From Plantago major (Eukaryota; Streptophyta; Magnoliopsida; Lamiales; Plantaginaceae): DNA of 64,000 nucleotides. The notes beneath the pieces were generated by a model. It saw only the letters and a list, made by a program, of their open reading frames with translations, did no database searches and was not told the DNA's origin. Shown one piece after another: positions 13,191-27,224 of the stretch. The position numbers and the translations under genes were made by a program. Where the stretch lies: NCBI GenBank assembly GCA_026545765.1, contig JAIFAC010000028.1, positions 235,919-299,918 on the forward strand, written 5' to 3'. How positions within the stretch are numbered: position 1 is the stretch's first letter; the number at the start of each line of letters is the position of its first letter.

Positions 13191-14336
13191 ACTAATATCT
13201 AAGTTATTCATAGGATCATAACCTACTTAAACCAATTACTCTTTTACCTCTTCTTGGTCCAGTAAGTACTGTAGCTATGAAAGTATATATCTTGAAATCG
13301 AAGATCAGACAAATAGAGAATATGGTACGTATATAAACAAAATGAAAGGAAATAATATCATTCATAAAGAATCGCGGGTACAACGTAAAATAAATAATTG
13401 TGTATATATACACTTTCATTCAAGGAGTAGTTTTCTTTAGGGAGGATTCTTGTAAGTAAATATAGATGATATTAGGAAAGAGCACAGACATCTTAGATAT
13501 TTGTTTTATTGCGCTTAATACAAGATCTCTATCTAATAAAATAAGGAAGAGGAAATATTACGGCATATTTACTAATTAAATTACTAATTAAACAGCTTTA
13601 TGTATTTTTGGGGTAATTCAAGATAATCCATCAAATAAATATAAATTAAATAAGGTAGCAGCCGCAATCAATGTTGTATTTTAAACTAAATACGTGCTAA
13701 GAGTACTAACAAAATGAACTTTCTTTTTTTTTGTCTAGATTTAAGATTTCTATATCTTTTTCTCTTCTTCCTTGATCCCTACATACATTCTTTCCACACT
13801 GAACAGTTTTTTACTCCACGCAATTCTTTCTTGAAGCAAGTACAAAGTATATAATAGATTTTAGAATATAAGAAGAATATAAGAGATAAGATACAGGTTA
13901 TGGGTAATAATGTGTCCTCTGTAATCAAAAAAATAGGTATCAACAGCTAGGCCAAATACTTTTACTTTTTTCGATTCTAAAAACTTTTTTATTTTCAGTA
14001 ATAACTTATTACTAGTTACCTCTCAGGTATTTGAAATAATCTTACCTAATTTATAATATATTATATGCGTATTTTCGCACCATAAAGAATCTTTCCAATG
14101 CATTTTTAGAGTAAGAAATCTATTTCTTAGCTGTATAAATGGTATATTTTTTGTAAACGCGATTAGATGGAAAACCTTTAACTCTTTTATATTCTTACAG
14201 TACAGAAAACTGTAACAGACAATACTAGACAATCCTTGTACTTTGTAGGGAAAATAAAGAAAAAGGAAAACATATGCCATACTTCTTACTAGAAAAGATA
14301 GTAAGTAGGTAAAAAATAGAAACCAGACATAAATAC

Positions 14337-14364
14337 CATATATAAATTTACATATATAAATTTA
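14337..14364. repeat. 14-bp perfect tandem duplication
   Basis: catatataaattta occurs twice with no spacer (14337-14350 and 14351-14364). Confidence 0.93.
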
Positions 14365-14926
14365 ATAATAAGAAACAATGACTCCCATGTAACCGCCTTA
14401 ATAACTACCTAATACTCGTGTTTAACCAATTTAGAAAAAAATCTTTACTTCTCTGAAAATAAAGTACAAATCCATAAAGAAGCACTTCATCGCCTATAAT
14501 TTGAAGTAATTTGCCTTTGTCAAGGAAGATCGATTTCCTTGTAATGAAAAGATTAAAAGTGGATATATAGATTATATATATATAGATAGTAAAGGAGTCT
14601 TTCTTAGAAGAAAAAAGAGTATGTTGTCTTTGCTTATTTTATTACCTAAGTAGTTATCTTACAAATACTTCAAACAAAAAAGTATAGAAATTAGAACTTT
14701 CTTTCCAGAATCGTTATCAAATAAACCAAGCAACAGCAGTAATTAGACTGTTGGTATTAGATATTAGATTTGTTTTACTATATGATAGGATCTTGTACTT
14801 ATGATTCTGGATTTCCTCTGCTCGCTACCCCATCAGTTGTACATAGGAGTATCTAGTAGTAGCAATTATGTACTTTTCCTTTAAGATTTAGATTATAAAA
14901 AGGTTTAAGAGTCGTTGGTGGTTTCT

Positions 14927-14950
14927 ATCTATAGTAAAATCTATAGTAAA
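14927..14950. repeat. 12-bp perfect tandem duplication
   Basis: atctatagtaaa is repeated directly (14927-14938 and 14939-14950), followed by a taaa-rich run. Confidence 0.92.
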
Positions 14951-15577
14951 TAAATAAATATATATATATCTTTATACTTGGAAGTTAATTGCCTTGTTAT
15001 AGTGGTGCGTAAATTTCATTTCTAGTTTTATTTTAGTTTGCGGTAAGAAAGATACTTCAATTTAAGTAAGGAGAATAGTTTTATATTTGATTTGTAATTT
15101 CTATATAAAAAAGATGAAAACATGACAACAGAATATGTAACACATAACACGTAAACCTATATTATTTAGATTTATTAGATTTAGAATTAATTTAGAACTT
15201 CTTCCATCTCTCTCTAGTTGGTCTAGTTGGTGTCTTAAGATATCTATACCTCGTTCATAATTCGGTATTTAATACTTCACATCACATAATGACTTGTGCA
15301 TGATAGTTTCTTTTCTCCTTATGTTATAAGATTTATTCTATGACTTATTATACTATACTACCTTAACTACCAAATTATGATAGCGTATGCTCGGAGTAGA
15401 TTTAATTCAAAATATGCTTTCAATTCCTGCTCCAATTGGAATAAGTTTAAGCCTGTAGCATTAAACGAAGGATATTACTCTTATTAAATAAATAAAGGAG
15501 GGTGTTTTTCAAAGAAGAGGCGAATTTACCCACGTAGAATGCTGTTATTATCCTAAAGTAAAGGCATGTCGTAGTAT

Positions 15578-15626
15578 AAAACTATATATATATATATATA
15601 TATAAAATATATATATATATAGTTTT
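15578..15626. repeat. 49-bp near-palindrome on TA arrays
   Basis: Two TA runs are separated by a short A-run and bounded by aaaacta on the left (15578-15584) and its inverse tagtttt on the right (15620-15626). The non-TA ends matching in inverse orientation mean the whole unit can fold into a long hairpin or cruciform. It lies in gene-free DNA. A transcription stop or processing signal is possible but nothing here shows it. Confidence 0.85.
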
Positions 15627-18600
15627 TTATTATAGAATATAGAAAAAATCGTATCTTATAGTTAGTTCTTTTACATATTCATTTCATAGTAAATTAGAAA
15701 TGGTATAGAAAAAGTCCAGAGAAATGCATCAGCCTTAGTTGCCTTTAATTTGACCCTAAAGTTTTTTTAGAGAAATGCTTAACTTTTAGAGCTGGAATCT
15801 ATTAGTCCTATTGCAAGAAATTTGAGTGTATCCATACCCCGTGAATGCCTAGAATTAGATTCTACCTCTGCGAAAATTGGTTTTTATGTAATACAATATC
15901 GGGTTGCCGCTTTACATTTATAAGATTCAAGATATGCTGAAGACAAGAATTTCCAATAGACTTCTTTACTTTCGTTCGGGTGCCCCTCTTATTATAATTA
16001 AAAAAAAAAAAGAACTTTACTTCACATGCCACATTTCGTTCAACCGAGGTATTTAGCAATATTGAGAAGAGAAAGAGCTTTGCGTTGAATTCAATTTTCG
16101 GATATCGTTTTTTTCTGTAGGAAGAAGTAAATACTTGTGCCTGGCTCTAGGCTCTAATACGCAAAAGGGAAAGGGGGAGATTTAAAAATTACCAATCACG
16201 TGAATTCCAAAGGCAATTTTTATTTAATAAAAGAATCAGAGTCCTATGTAATACTTCAGGATCTGTGTGTGACTTATGAGTAGATTGAAGGCTCATCTCT
16301 TAATAATTTTTTTTCATCTTTCAAAGACAAAAGTCCTGAGTACTTATATTTTTGGTTGCTTTTGTCCGACCTATTCTATTTTATCGTTATTTCTATTAAT
16401 TGACTTAAGCTAGTACAGTACTAAAGTATTTAGTAGTATTTATAAGCCTAAAAGCCCGAAGATATGAAACGTACACAAGTGAAATTCTATAACAACATAA
16501 TCTGGTAAGTGAAGATTGAAACAAAGATAAAAGTACTCCGCCGAGCAATGAAGGCAACAAATAAAACATAGTAAGAACAAAGATAGAACTGGGTAATATG
16601 TATAATAAACCCTACCTACTAATAAATTTATATTATTAACAAGATAAAAGATAAGACGTAAGATACGCATTTAACGTACATTTCTCATAGAAAGAAGATA
16701 GAATGAATCCTTTCCTAACCACTTTCTTTTATATTTTATATATTTACTTGGTGCTGCCTATAATAATCTAATTATTAATCTATAAGACCCTTAACATGTA
16801 AAAGTTGTACATCTAAGACAAATTCTTATTTAAGCTTGTTTTTTCTTCTATCATATCTATACAATTTCTATACACAAAGCATGTAATGTTTACTTCGTAT
16901 CAATAATTCTATTTACTTTTACTAATTAAGCTAAATAGATCAATGCCCAATTAGAATATGTCTAAGAACGAGCACGTGTTGTATGTATGTACTAAGATAA
17001 AAAAAAAGGTAATTGTGAGGATAATGACACAAATTAAAGTAATAAAAGTTTCTATTAATTAATATTATTAATTATACTATTTCTATAGTACAGAGAACAC
17101 GTTCCTAAAAGGTATAGTAGATAATAATGTATACCATAACATATAAATAACAGAGAAGAAAGGGCCTATACTATATTGGAATACTTAATTAGACATATAC
17201 TACATCATACTTGAATTATAATTATAAAAAAGTACTTCTCGTATTAATTATTCCTTATAAGTGTATAGAAGAAAGAGATCAAAGTTATAAGTATTCATAA
17301 TTAGTTCTGCCTCATGTTCATAACTATAAGAGTACTGGGATTCCTCAAAGATTGATTAGGGTTAAACGGGTATTATTATTATTATTAGATTACTATATAG
17401 TGATAAGATGCCTTGTTATGTCATACGTATTGTTTGTTAATATTTCTTTAAGTTGTATATAGTAGTTCCTTCTTTCCTAATTAGGTTATATCATTACAAT
17501 ATATTATACATTTCTACATAATGTACTTTTCTTATTACTTCTATTCCCAAACAACAAATTTATTTTGGTCTTTATAATAGATATCTAGATATTTTTATAG
17601 ATATTTTCTTGTATATTACTTGTTATGTTAGAGTACTTTTTTATGAGGTAGATTTTTGTGGTTAACTAGAGAGATATAGAAACTTTATAGAATATTATAT
17701 GAAACATGATTACTTATCCTTAGCCTTGCCTTAGTAGTTTTTAGTCTTAATTATAGTTTACACTTGTTATTTATATCTTATGTGCTTTGTTATATAAAGT
17801 ATACACTTACCTAGAAATTTCCAGTTTGATTTATATAGTATTTACCTTATATAGTTATAGTATTGTTTTGATCACATCACCAAAAATGACTTAGGCACGT
17901 TTCTATCTATTATGATTCCCTTTTAGTATTTTTAGTATATAGTTATAGGCCATATTTCCCTTATCATATTAGTTTTGTTTTTATTTATATTGTAGTACAC
18001 GTTAAAGGATATCGATATTAACCTTCATGTGTCTTAGTAAAAGATAGGTTTATGTATGAAGTTGTCTTGTGATTATAACCAAATGAAAAGTGTAGTAAAG
18101 AGAGAAGTTGCTGGGAAGAGAGGAAGTCAGAGAGAAATACCTATTTATTTTATCCAAGAAAGATACTTAAGTTTTAAGGTTCCATCGTATAATCAATACT
18201 CTAGGCACATAATATACTAACTAACTAACTCTTATATTTTTATGAAAGGCATACACCACACTAGATTTACTAAGGCATTTATTTACTAGTATAAAACAAA
18301 GAGTTATCGAAGAAGAAGCTATACATAGACACGGTAAGTTCTATAGAATACACAAATTAAAACACAAGTTCCTATACACAAAATACAATAATATATTATT
18401 AAGGTCACCTTCTAGTAAGTGTTCTTTGTCTACTACAAAATCCATAAAAATGCGATCATAACAAAATATGTTTTTCTTAAGAGAGTTACTTATACTATAT
18501 TTCTTACCATACAATTTTTATGTACTATAATGCTACGTTGTTTTCTTACTCAGTTCATCTTATAAGGGATGCTTTAAATTTGTTATTATATTTACTACAA

Positions 18601-21600
18601 TATTTTATATACCTATGTTACCAAAGGAGTTACTGTAAGAAACCTGAAATATTTGATCTATGTAAGGCAACAAAGAAGGCGTGTAATCCAATTTAATTAA
18701 TAATGATATTCTCTTTTAGAAATATAAGTCAGTTGTGTATGACTGCGAAATAAATATTTTAATACAAATAAATATAAATAAGAGCTGGCTTAGAAAAATC
18801 TAATTTAATAAAAACCGAGTTAATAACTTCCTTACCAATATAACGTATAATAGTATTTTATTATAATTACGTATACCAAAAATGACTTATCAAAATAGAA
18901 CTAGAAGAAACCTTACTAAGAAAAATAGAACATAATCTCTTCGAGGAAACTGCCCTATACCCTTAGTTCTTTTGCTTTACTAAATAGGTTGTGATCACTA
19001 CTAAATGACTTATAGGTAGGTTGATTCAAAGTATGCTCTAACATTTACAAAGAAAGCATACACATAAACACAAGAGAATTATTAAAAAAACCCATTTCTA
19101 TTCTAGTTTTTTTGGAAAGTATACTTCATAGAGAGTTCTTTAGCCTGGGAAATAGAAATTAGAAGAGGATATCTATAAAATAATTAGAGATGAATAGAAT
19201 GTATACTTGTTTTTCCTTGCTATAATATACTAAATATGAAGTATTACTTAAATTGGTATAGAATTTCATGCCTTACTTAAGCGTACTTGCCCACCCATAT
19301 AATGTTTTGTCAAAGTATCCTAACTATGTGTCTTCTATAATTCTACAATGTCTTTAATTTTTCCTTTCAATCTATTTTAATGGCAGTAAATATTTTGGTG
19401 TACTTAGTAATAATCTATTATAACAAGAAATATAGTAATGAGGAGTAGTTTTCTTAATCAAGTAATAATAGGTGTTAACCCTAAAAGTATAGAGGGGAAG
19501 AACTTACCAATCTTCTAAGAGGTGTACTAGTTATAGTATAAAGAAAAGTTAAAATTATAGTAAGGGTTTTATAACGTGTTCCTGTATTTATTGTCAACAA
19601 CGTTCTAATTCTAATAGGATATTCTTGCGCGTGCAGTCCTTATATAATCGTAGTAACTTGCTTGAGTAGTAGTAGTAGTGGTTAATTATATCGCTGTGCT
19701 GTTTCACTCAGCGGAGTATCCTTCTAATTGAGCACAATAGCTGGGTCTTTTCAAATTATAGTCTAATCTTGTTTTTTCACTGGCGCCTTTTCTTTCTATT
19801 TTTGGAGGTTAATAAATAAGCAATAACCGTTGATTCCTTGCTTGGGGTAAACGCTGGAGAACACTTCCATGTTTCGGAATATGTGTTACTAAACAAAATA
19901 GATCAATTTCTGCGCTTTTCAATAATAAACGGGTGTTGTTTTTTCCCTCTTTACTAAGGGGGAACACGCTATGAAATGTCTACGTGTATTCCTGGTCTCA
20001 TAATTGACACTATTAAGGAAACAAAGTCCTGTGGTGACTGCTTTAATTAATAATATAAACTGACTGATATTATAAGTATATTAGGAAATTATAATTAAGA
20101 AAATTAATCCTATTAAGTAAAAGCTTCTCCGGGTAAATATGAGACTTAAAGTAAGATGCGTCCCTAACCTATTGCTCCAAGTATAAAGTACAATAAAGAG
20201 ACAAGTCAAATGTTTTAGGATGATTCAAGGAATATTACTCGCGAAGTTACGGGGTAAAGATAAGAAAGAAACCTGATAAAAATCTAAGTACCTGTTCTAA
20301 ATGAAGAAAAATAAGAGAAGGGTGGTATCCTCATAATTTGAATTTGACAGACTTATAACAAGCTAAGGCAGATCTTTTTTCTTATAAAAACTCGAACAAA
20401 GGAAAGACCACAACTAATTTTGGACAGGCTTGATCTATAAATAAAAAAAAATGATCCCCATGCTGCGTGGTTTTCCAACAATGGACTTTGTATGTTATGA
20501 AAAACCTCTCTACAACCAACAGTGTGTACAATTTTATCTTTCATTTTATCTATGTACCCTTTTATCTTGTTTCTCTTTTATTAAGCTGGTAACCCGTGTG
20601 GACGGAAAAATCTGATTCCGCGTAAACCTTGCTGAGAAAAGAAGTCGTATTGTCTGGATCATGAGGGATTATATTCAACAAAGGGCAACGCATAGTTAAG
20701 CTAAAGTAAAAGGTTTTGTGGAGTCTGTGCTTTTTATTTTGTGTTTGGCTCTAAAAGGTAATTAATTAAGATTGGAAAGGAGGATTTGATACACCAATAA
20801 ATAGCTTGTACATGTACATGTTTACTCTGCTCTAAGAGAGAGGGGAGTTGTCTATCTTTTTAGGTTATAGTATAGTATAGTATAATACTAAAGTTGTGAC
20901 ATATAAGGTTATATTCCAATTATTACAGTACAGACTCTAAGCATATTCCACTTTCCTTTCTGTCAGTATCAGGCAGTATCTGCAATATCAATGGCCTCTT
21001 CTTTATTATTTAATAAAATCTGTATCTTAATCTCGAGCAGCGTACTTTTTTCAAACACAACAAATGTAGAATGAGAAATCTGATCATAGATAATATAATA
21101 GATAATGCACTTTTATGAATGTAACTTACGCCATTAAGCCTACAATTTACTTTTTTATTCTAGTATACTTCTTTTTTTTCTTGTGTTCTTCTATAAAATG
21201 TTAATAATTATCCAAAAGCGTGTCTAAATTCGGGAGAGAGGCAATGCGCCAAAACATATTCTTAAGCAAAAAAGGGGAAGGATTAAGTAAAAAAAAAAAA
21301 AAGCCAATTAAGTCTGTATCTAGTAGTAGATATTTTACACGTCGAAATTACAAGCCAAGAAATATCGGAATATAAAAAAATTTTATATTATCCAGGTTTG
21401 CTCCATTTGATCCCGAAAGAAGATAGAGAGTTAGAGAAATACCAATATCAGAGCCAATAGCAGGCACATATAGACATGAAAAACGGACAGAAGAGACACT
21501 ATTTATAATAGCTTATGATTCAGATACCTAAGGCTCAGACCTAGTACTAGAGGAAAACTGCCTGTTATTTTATCTATAAATACTAGAAATGTTAGAACAG

Positions 21601-22432
21601 AAAAAAGTTTTTGCATCGCCTTTCTTTTTCTTTTAGTGATTAGAAATCTAACACAAGCTATGCCTCAGCAATTAAAATGTATTCTTTCTTTAAGTTAGCA
21701 GAGAACACGTTATAGTATTATAACACATACCAGACTTAGAAAAAGTAACGTTGGTACTAGAAATATTTGCTTTTACAAAATTTAGTTTCGCTTTTAAAAG
21801 AGTAATCCCCACAACGGATTCTGCCTAAAACGCACCATGATTTTATAAGTGTTCTTCCATTGGCCTAGAATAAATAGATTTAAACAGAAACGTCTTTCTC
21901 TTTAGGTAGTCCTTGTAACTTTAAGCAACTCCTAGAATAAGGGCGGATCCTTCAGTGTACAAAGAAAGCGAGTAGGTATAAATTCGATGGACTAAAGAAT
22001 TCTATATGTAATAATATAAGGTAGGGGTATAATTTCACAATTTTCATATTTTATATATTTCATAGGTGTTTTTTCTCATAATTTTGTTTCATAATTTTGT
22101 TAAAGAGAAACGGGATATTACTTTATCAGCCGAAGTATCTTCCTTTTTATTCTACAGTTACATATATGGGGTTTTACTCTTTATTTTTATCAAGTTTTAT
22201 CAAGTATGGGTTTCTTTTGTGAACTCGGGGATGGCGCTCTTTTCTTCCTCTGTATTTTTACTAGTTTATTACTACTAGAATTTCTAGATAAGTGTGGAAT
22301 TTAATCCGTTCTTGCTTTGCTTTTTTTATCTTATTCCTTATGTATAGTGTAAAAGGTACTTAAATATATATATGCAAATTGGTTTTTTCTCTTCCGAAAC
22401 CAGGAGCTCTTTTTTGGCTGTAATAGTAAACC

Positions 22433-22470
22433 CTAATTAAATTATTCTATACTAATTAAATTATTCTATA
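22433..22470. repeat. 19-bp perfect tandem duplication
   Basis: ctaattaaattattctata occurs twice head to tail (22433-22451 and 22452-22470) without mismatch. It is the longest perfect two-copy duplication I found in the window. Confidence 0.95.
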
Positions 22471-25400
22471 AATATAGGGAGTGATTAAGTAAGGAATCCT
22501 TTATTATTAGATAAGAAAATATTAGTGGTAGATAAGAGATCTCTCTTTCTCAAGTCCTTGTCTATGTGAAATTTTGATTATTATCTGGTTATTTAGTCGT
22601 CTTTTATTTAGGAGGGTGAGTGTTAACATCGTACTTTTTTTCTATCTTGCTTAACCCACGAAGCTCTTTCTAGAACTACTTCCTTTGTTTGTGCACTTTT
22701 TTATTTCTCGGTTATCTATCTCGTATAATATCTCAAAAATTCTATTACTATAGACAAGTAGTATTTATTGTTGGCTTCGTTGACGGCTTCAATATTCTAT
22801 CCGTTGCTACCTTTTCGAAATCTTAAAAAAAACGTCAAACCTAGAGAAGTCATGTACCTCGCAGGTAAAAAAGGTAATTAAAGTTATTAAGAATAATGAA
22901 AGCTTATAGTATAAATAGACTGAGTCCTTTTAGTAACAACCTGGATTAATTCAAGGAAGTAGTAAACACTTGTCTCTTTTCCACGATTCTAAGGGTTTCA
23001 TGCTTTCATACATAACTAGAAGGACAAGGACTATAAAAAAAAGGAAGGGACTTGCGTAACTACTAATTCATACTTAAGAAAGAAGCCGACCCCAGTCTTT
23101 CTACGTGATTCAACAAAAAATTATAGTACCCTGCCTGTGTGTGTGTTATTGCCTTATATATCTTTCTAATAAGATAAGAGAAATAAGACATTTGAGTAAT
23201 TCCCGTATATTGATTAGATAACTTTTTTTCTTTTGACAACTTTGACGGCTCCAGTACTGAGTGTGATAAAGACTCATTGCTAGATTTTCCCTGACGGGGG
23301 TAAGTTCTTCTAGATGACAATTTATACTTTATCTTTATACTAGCCTTGATTCCAAAAACCAAAAAGGAATGACTAGAGAAACTATGTTTTGTAAACTATG
23401 CATCAAATGAAAATATCACTAAGGGGACCGGCTCCGTTTACTAAGGAATCTTTTATTAATATAATGGACGAAGCCTACGAACAGTAATATCTACAAACAA
23501 ACAATGTCCTCAGAAACACTAGTATTTAAATCCGACATTTGGTATACAATTTAAGACATGTTTTAATATTTCCAGGCAATATCAGACAAGCTTAAGAAGT
23601 CACGTTTATGAACTCTATGTACAGCTAGTTAAGAGTACTGCTCTCGCATTTGTTAGGTAAATTATTGACATCTATTTTTAAGAAAACCCCTAAACTTTGT
23701 ATTATAGCCAAGTAAAGGATCCTACTACCGACGAGAGCAGTGTCAATCTTTATGTTTGATTAAAATCTTAACGAAAGAAAGTATGAGATAACACACCCGA
23801 GGATTATTTCAAGACCTTGTAAATGCAAATTTTATGACTAGAATTATTTTTATAGGCTAGAAAACTTATCTTTAAATTGGAGCGCAATACTCAGTCTAAT
23901 TTCACAGTGGTAGCCGAAAAGATCGTAGACATTAACCCGAAGTGAATAAAGCACAGACAACTTTTCTAATTATTTTCTCTCGGCCAACCTAAGAAAAAAT
24001 AAGAGAAGAAAAAAAAGTCTCCGATAGAATATGTTCTCCATGAAAACATACTATCTCTTACAAAAAAAATATAAATGACAACAAAAACAATGCCATATTA
24101 ATTAACTTAACTCTCAGTATCCTACGAGTGACGTTGCTAAGCTTTTTATCTTCTTGTTCCGAAGATTATTAAGACACCGAGACACCGATCTTGTATCTAT
24201 TTTCTATAATATATCCTTGTGAGTCAACTCTTGATTACCTAATTATTATGTGTGCAACTTGTACGTAAAGTAAAATACTCATGCTTAAACTTGTCTCTAT
24301 CGTCTTCGAGTTCTCTTCATACATAATAAAATTTATGCTTTAAGTAAAGTAAGATTGTTTGTTATATATCTTTTCTTTGTTGATGTTATTATAGTTATTC
24401 TACCGATTTCCTTTGCTTTGCTGAGTAGATATTCAACTAGGTATGTAGCAGAAAGACAAACTAAGAAGCAATTATATTAACCAAAGATTCCCCAATGTAG
24501 AAGAGAGAAAGCTAAAAAGGGAAACTAAGCCGCTATTTGTTCTATTTGTTTTTGTTCTATATATTTATATTATATATAAAAGGATTAGAAGAATCACGCG
24601 CCACCAAGATATCTTTCATCTATTAGTAAGAGAATATTCAAGCTGTTTAAGTCTTGTAATTTAGACTATAAAGGACATTTCGTTATGCTTATGTTTATGT
24701 TTGTTTGTGTCAATTACCAACAAATTATCTAATATCACATTTCATTTAGGACATATATTTCTAAATTATACTATTTCAGGCAGGATCTCTTATGTATTAA
24801 CCCTTTGACCTTAGACTCATAACATACATTCATAAGGTAAAGCATTTTGTCTTTCATTATAGTATAGTATAATTATAGTATAGGATAAATCTCTTTTAGT
24901 CAGTCAACGATTTCACTTTGTCTCTACAAGTCCCTTTCTTAACTCATTCATATCTATACAACAGAATCGAATTGCACAAAGAGTCTTCCATGGAAAACCT
25001 TCTATGTCTTTATGAATCTAAATTTAAATTGAATACAAATGTCTAAAATATAGTATGGCATTCATTAGTCTCCCCCGGATAGTGTTTTGTCCAAAGTAAA
25101 GAAAGAACATATAGCTTTCGTGAAAAGGTTTAAAGAGAAAGCGGCTTAGTCTTAAAAGTTAAAAGAATATCGGCATCTCAAATAGTTATTGTTGTAATTG
25201 CATACATTAAATGTTGTTTAAAATTTCTAAAAAACCGAATGATTCTTTGCTTTTATATTCCATAAATTACTCTACCTTTGCGAGAGAGAGGATGACCCTA
25301 CAAAGTTTTTGTTCCTAATTAAGCTATATTAAATAAGTACTATAGACATTTATTTATATTTAGATGCAACAAGAATTCTTATAGAATCTCAAAAAATGTA

Positions 25401-26046
25401 AGTGTTACCCTGGTTGACAGCATAAATTTGATAAATTTGTATCCATATTAAGTAAGAGACCATATCAAAAACTGCGATCCATCCAGAATGTCTCTTTCTT
25501 TTAGGCAGTTAGGCAACTTATACTTTAAATTACAAAATAAAATACTTGTACAAAACTAATAAATAATACTGGTAACTTAACTTGTAGTACCTTACAGCAG
25601 AAGTCTTACCCTCTCTTCCTTCTATTACTTTAAGCTTGCCATCGAGTTCTTTAATAGTTCATCTTTTTCACATTACTAAGTTAACTGCTTTTCCTAAAAA
25701 CAAAAAAAATGTGACTCTGTTGGATTACGTTCACGCTTACTTAGGATTTAGTAGTTGTTTCAGTTCAGTCAAAATACTTTTTAAATAAAATGGAGCAGTT
25801 AGATTTAGATCCAGCTAATTTCATTTTAATGTAATCTACATACAAGTCTAGGTTCGGAAATCTTTTCAGCAGAGACAACAAAGAATAGGCGATAACCAAA
25901 ATTAGACACACAAAGGTTGGAGTCACTTCAAAGTTTGGATTTACTTTCTCAATTTCTCAATACAAAATATATGGCATCAAAAAAAAGGTGCACTAATAAA
26001 AATAAAGTATTTTCTTTCTTTTATTGAATAGTCTTGCTGCGACGAT

Positions 26047-26059
26047 TGGGCCGGGCCCA
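26047..26059. repeat. 13-bp GC palindrome
   Basis: tgggcc, a central g and ggccca form a perfect palindrome. It stands out because its surroundings are A/T-rich. It is too short to assign a role. Confidence 0.8.
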
Positions 26060-27197
26060 TAAAAAAAGAAGAAAGAAGGTGGACGTTTTCTACCACTTTA
26101 TCCGGTTAATCAATCCCTTGGATGGAGGTAACGAGTAAAGAAATGTCTTAATTGAAAAATAAAAACATGTATTCCGCACCAGAATTCCTAAGTCACATTG
26201 TCAATCAAGTACTATACTATATACTATAGAATAGAATGTATCATATTAAAAAAAATAAAGAGAGAAGGCACAAACCAAATATTTGGGAATCTTGCCTTAT
26301 TCTTATTAATAAAGTTAATAAAGAAGCTATAAATAGAATTTAGTTGGCTAAGGGAGAAGCGAAGACGTTGACGAAGACTAATATTTCTATTATTCCATTC
26401 TAAAAGAAATGTTTAAAGCAATATTCATGTACAATTAAGTATAACAAAAGTATAGAGTATGTCTACCTAGTAAATAATATAGTAAGTGTCTAAGCTAAGC
26501 CAGTAAAGTAATAAGTCGAAAAGGAGTATATCTATTAATAACACTGTATAAGATAGGATATCACTAAGAATAACCAAGAACTCACTATGATAAATTTGTA
26601 TAGAATTCTTTACCAAAGCAACCTATGAGACTTCCCCTAGTTTCTTATAGTATATATATTTATTTCCGGATTCCGGGGAAAGCACGTACCTTTATAAATA
26701 GAAAATGTTTAGGACTTAGCACTCCATAGTAATTAGCACGAGCAAGACTATGAAAAGAAAGATGTAACGTATGTGACCAAGCTTCCTCTATATTCCTCTA
26801 TAGTGTCAATTGTACCTTGAATTATGAAAATACTAAACTTATGCTTGTTTTCGACATAGATTCTTTTTCTTTTTCTTCCTTGCCTTCCTTATGTATACAC
26901 ACTAAATGGATTGATAACACGCTTCTAAATTCTTCTTTTATTTATTAATTTATTATAATTCTCTAATATCTCGGTTCTATACAATATTCTATAATATGAC
27001 ATAACTTACAAAGACTATTCCACAAATAGAAGTTTAAAAGAAAAGGGTAGATCCTATACAAAGCATAACATAAAGCATACCTAAAAGTTAGGATTGGTAT
27101 AAAATATTACTATGTTCACTTAGAATTAGTATATAATTAGTACTGGAATATCTAGTTAAAGTACATCCATAATTTTTGGCAAACAAAAAGTTATAGC

Positions 27198-27224
27198 TTT
27201 CTATGTGTAAATTTCTATGTGTAA
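27198..27224. repeat. 13-bp duplication, 1-nt spacer
   Basis: tttctatgtgtaa at 27198-27210 recurs at 27212-27224 with one base between the copies. Confidence 0.92.

Larger units (their letters stand above)
12628..22432. other. AT-rich intergenic DNA, no gene recognised
   Basis: Apart from short tandem duplications, TA arrays and a large near-palindrome at 15578-15626, I see nothing with a known function. ORFs at 13216-13419, 14023-14280, 15862-16059 and 16440-16670 (all reverse strand) are short, AT-driven and unsupported. From about 17 to 19.5 kb the sequence is particularly poor in GC. A (TTA)n run lies at 17371-17387 and a tatag-unit run at about 20866-20886. Confidence 0.68.

Noticed and set aside
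23063..23362. 99-codon reverse ORF
   Set aside because: No similarity to any family I know and no supporting context.
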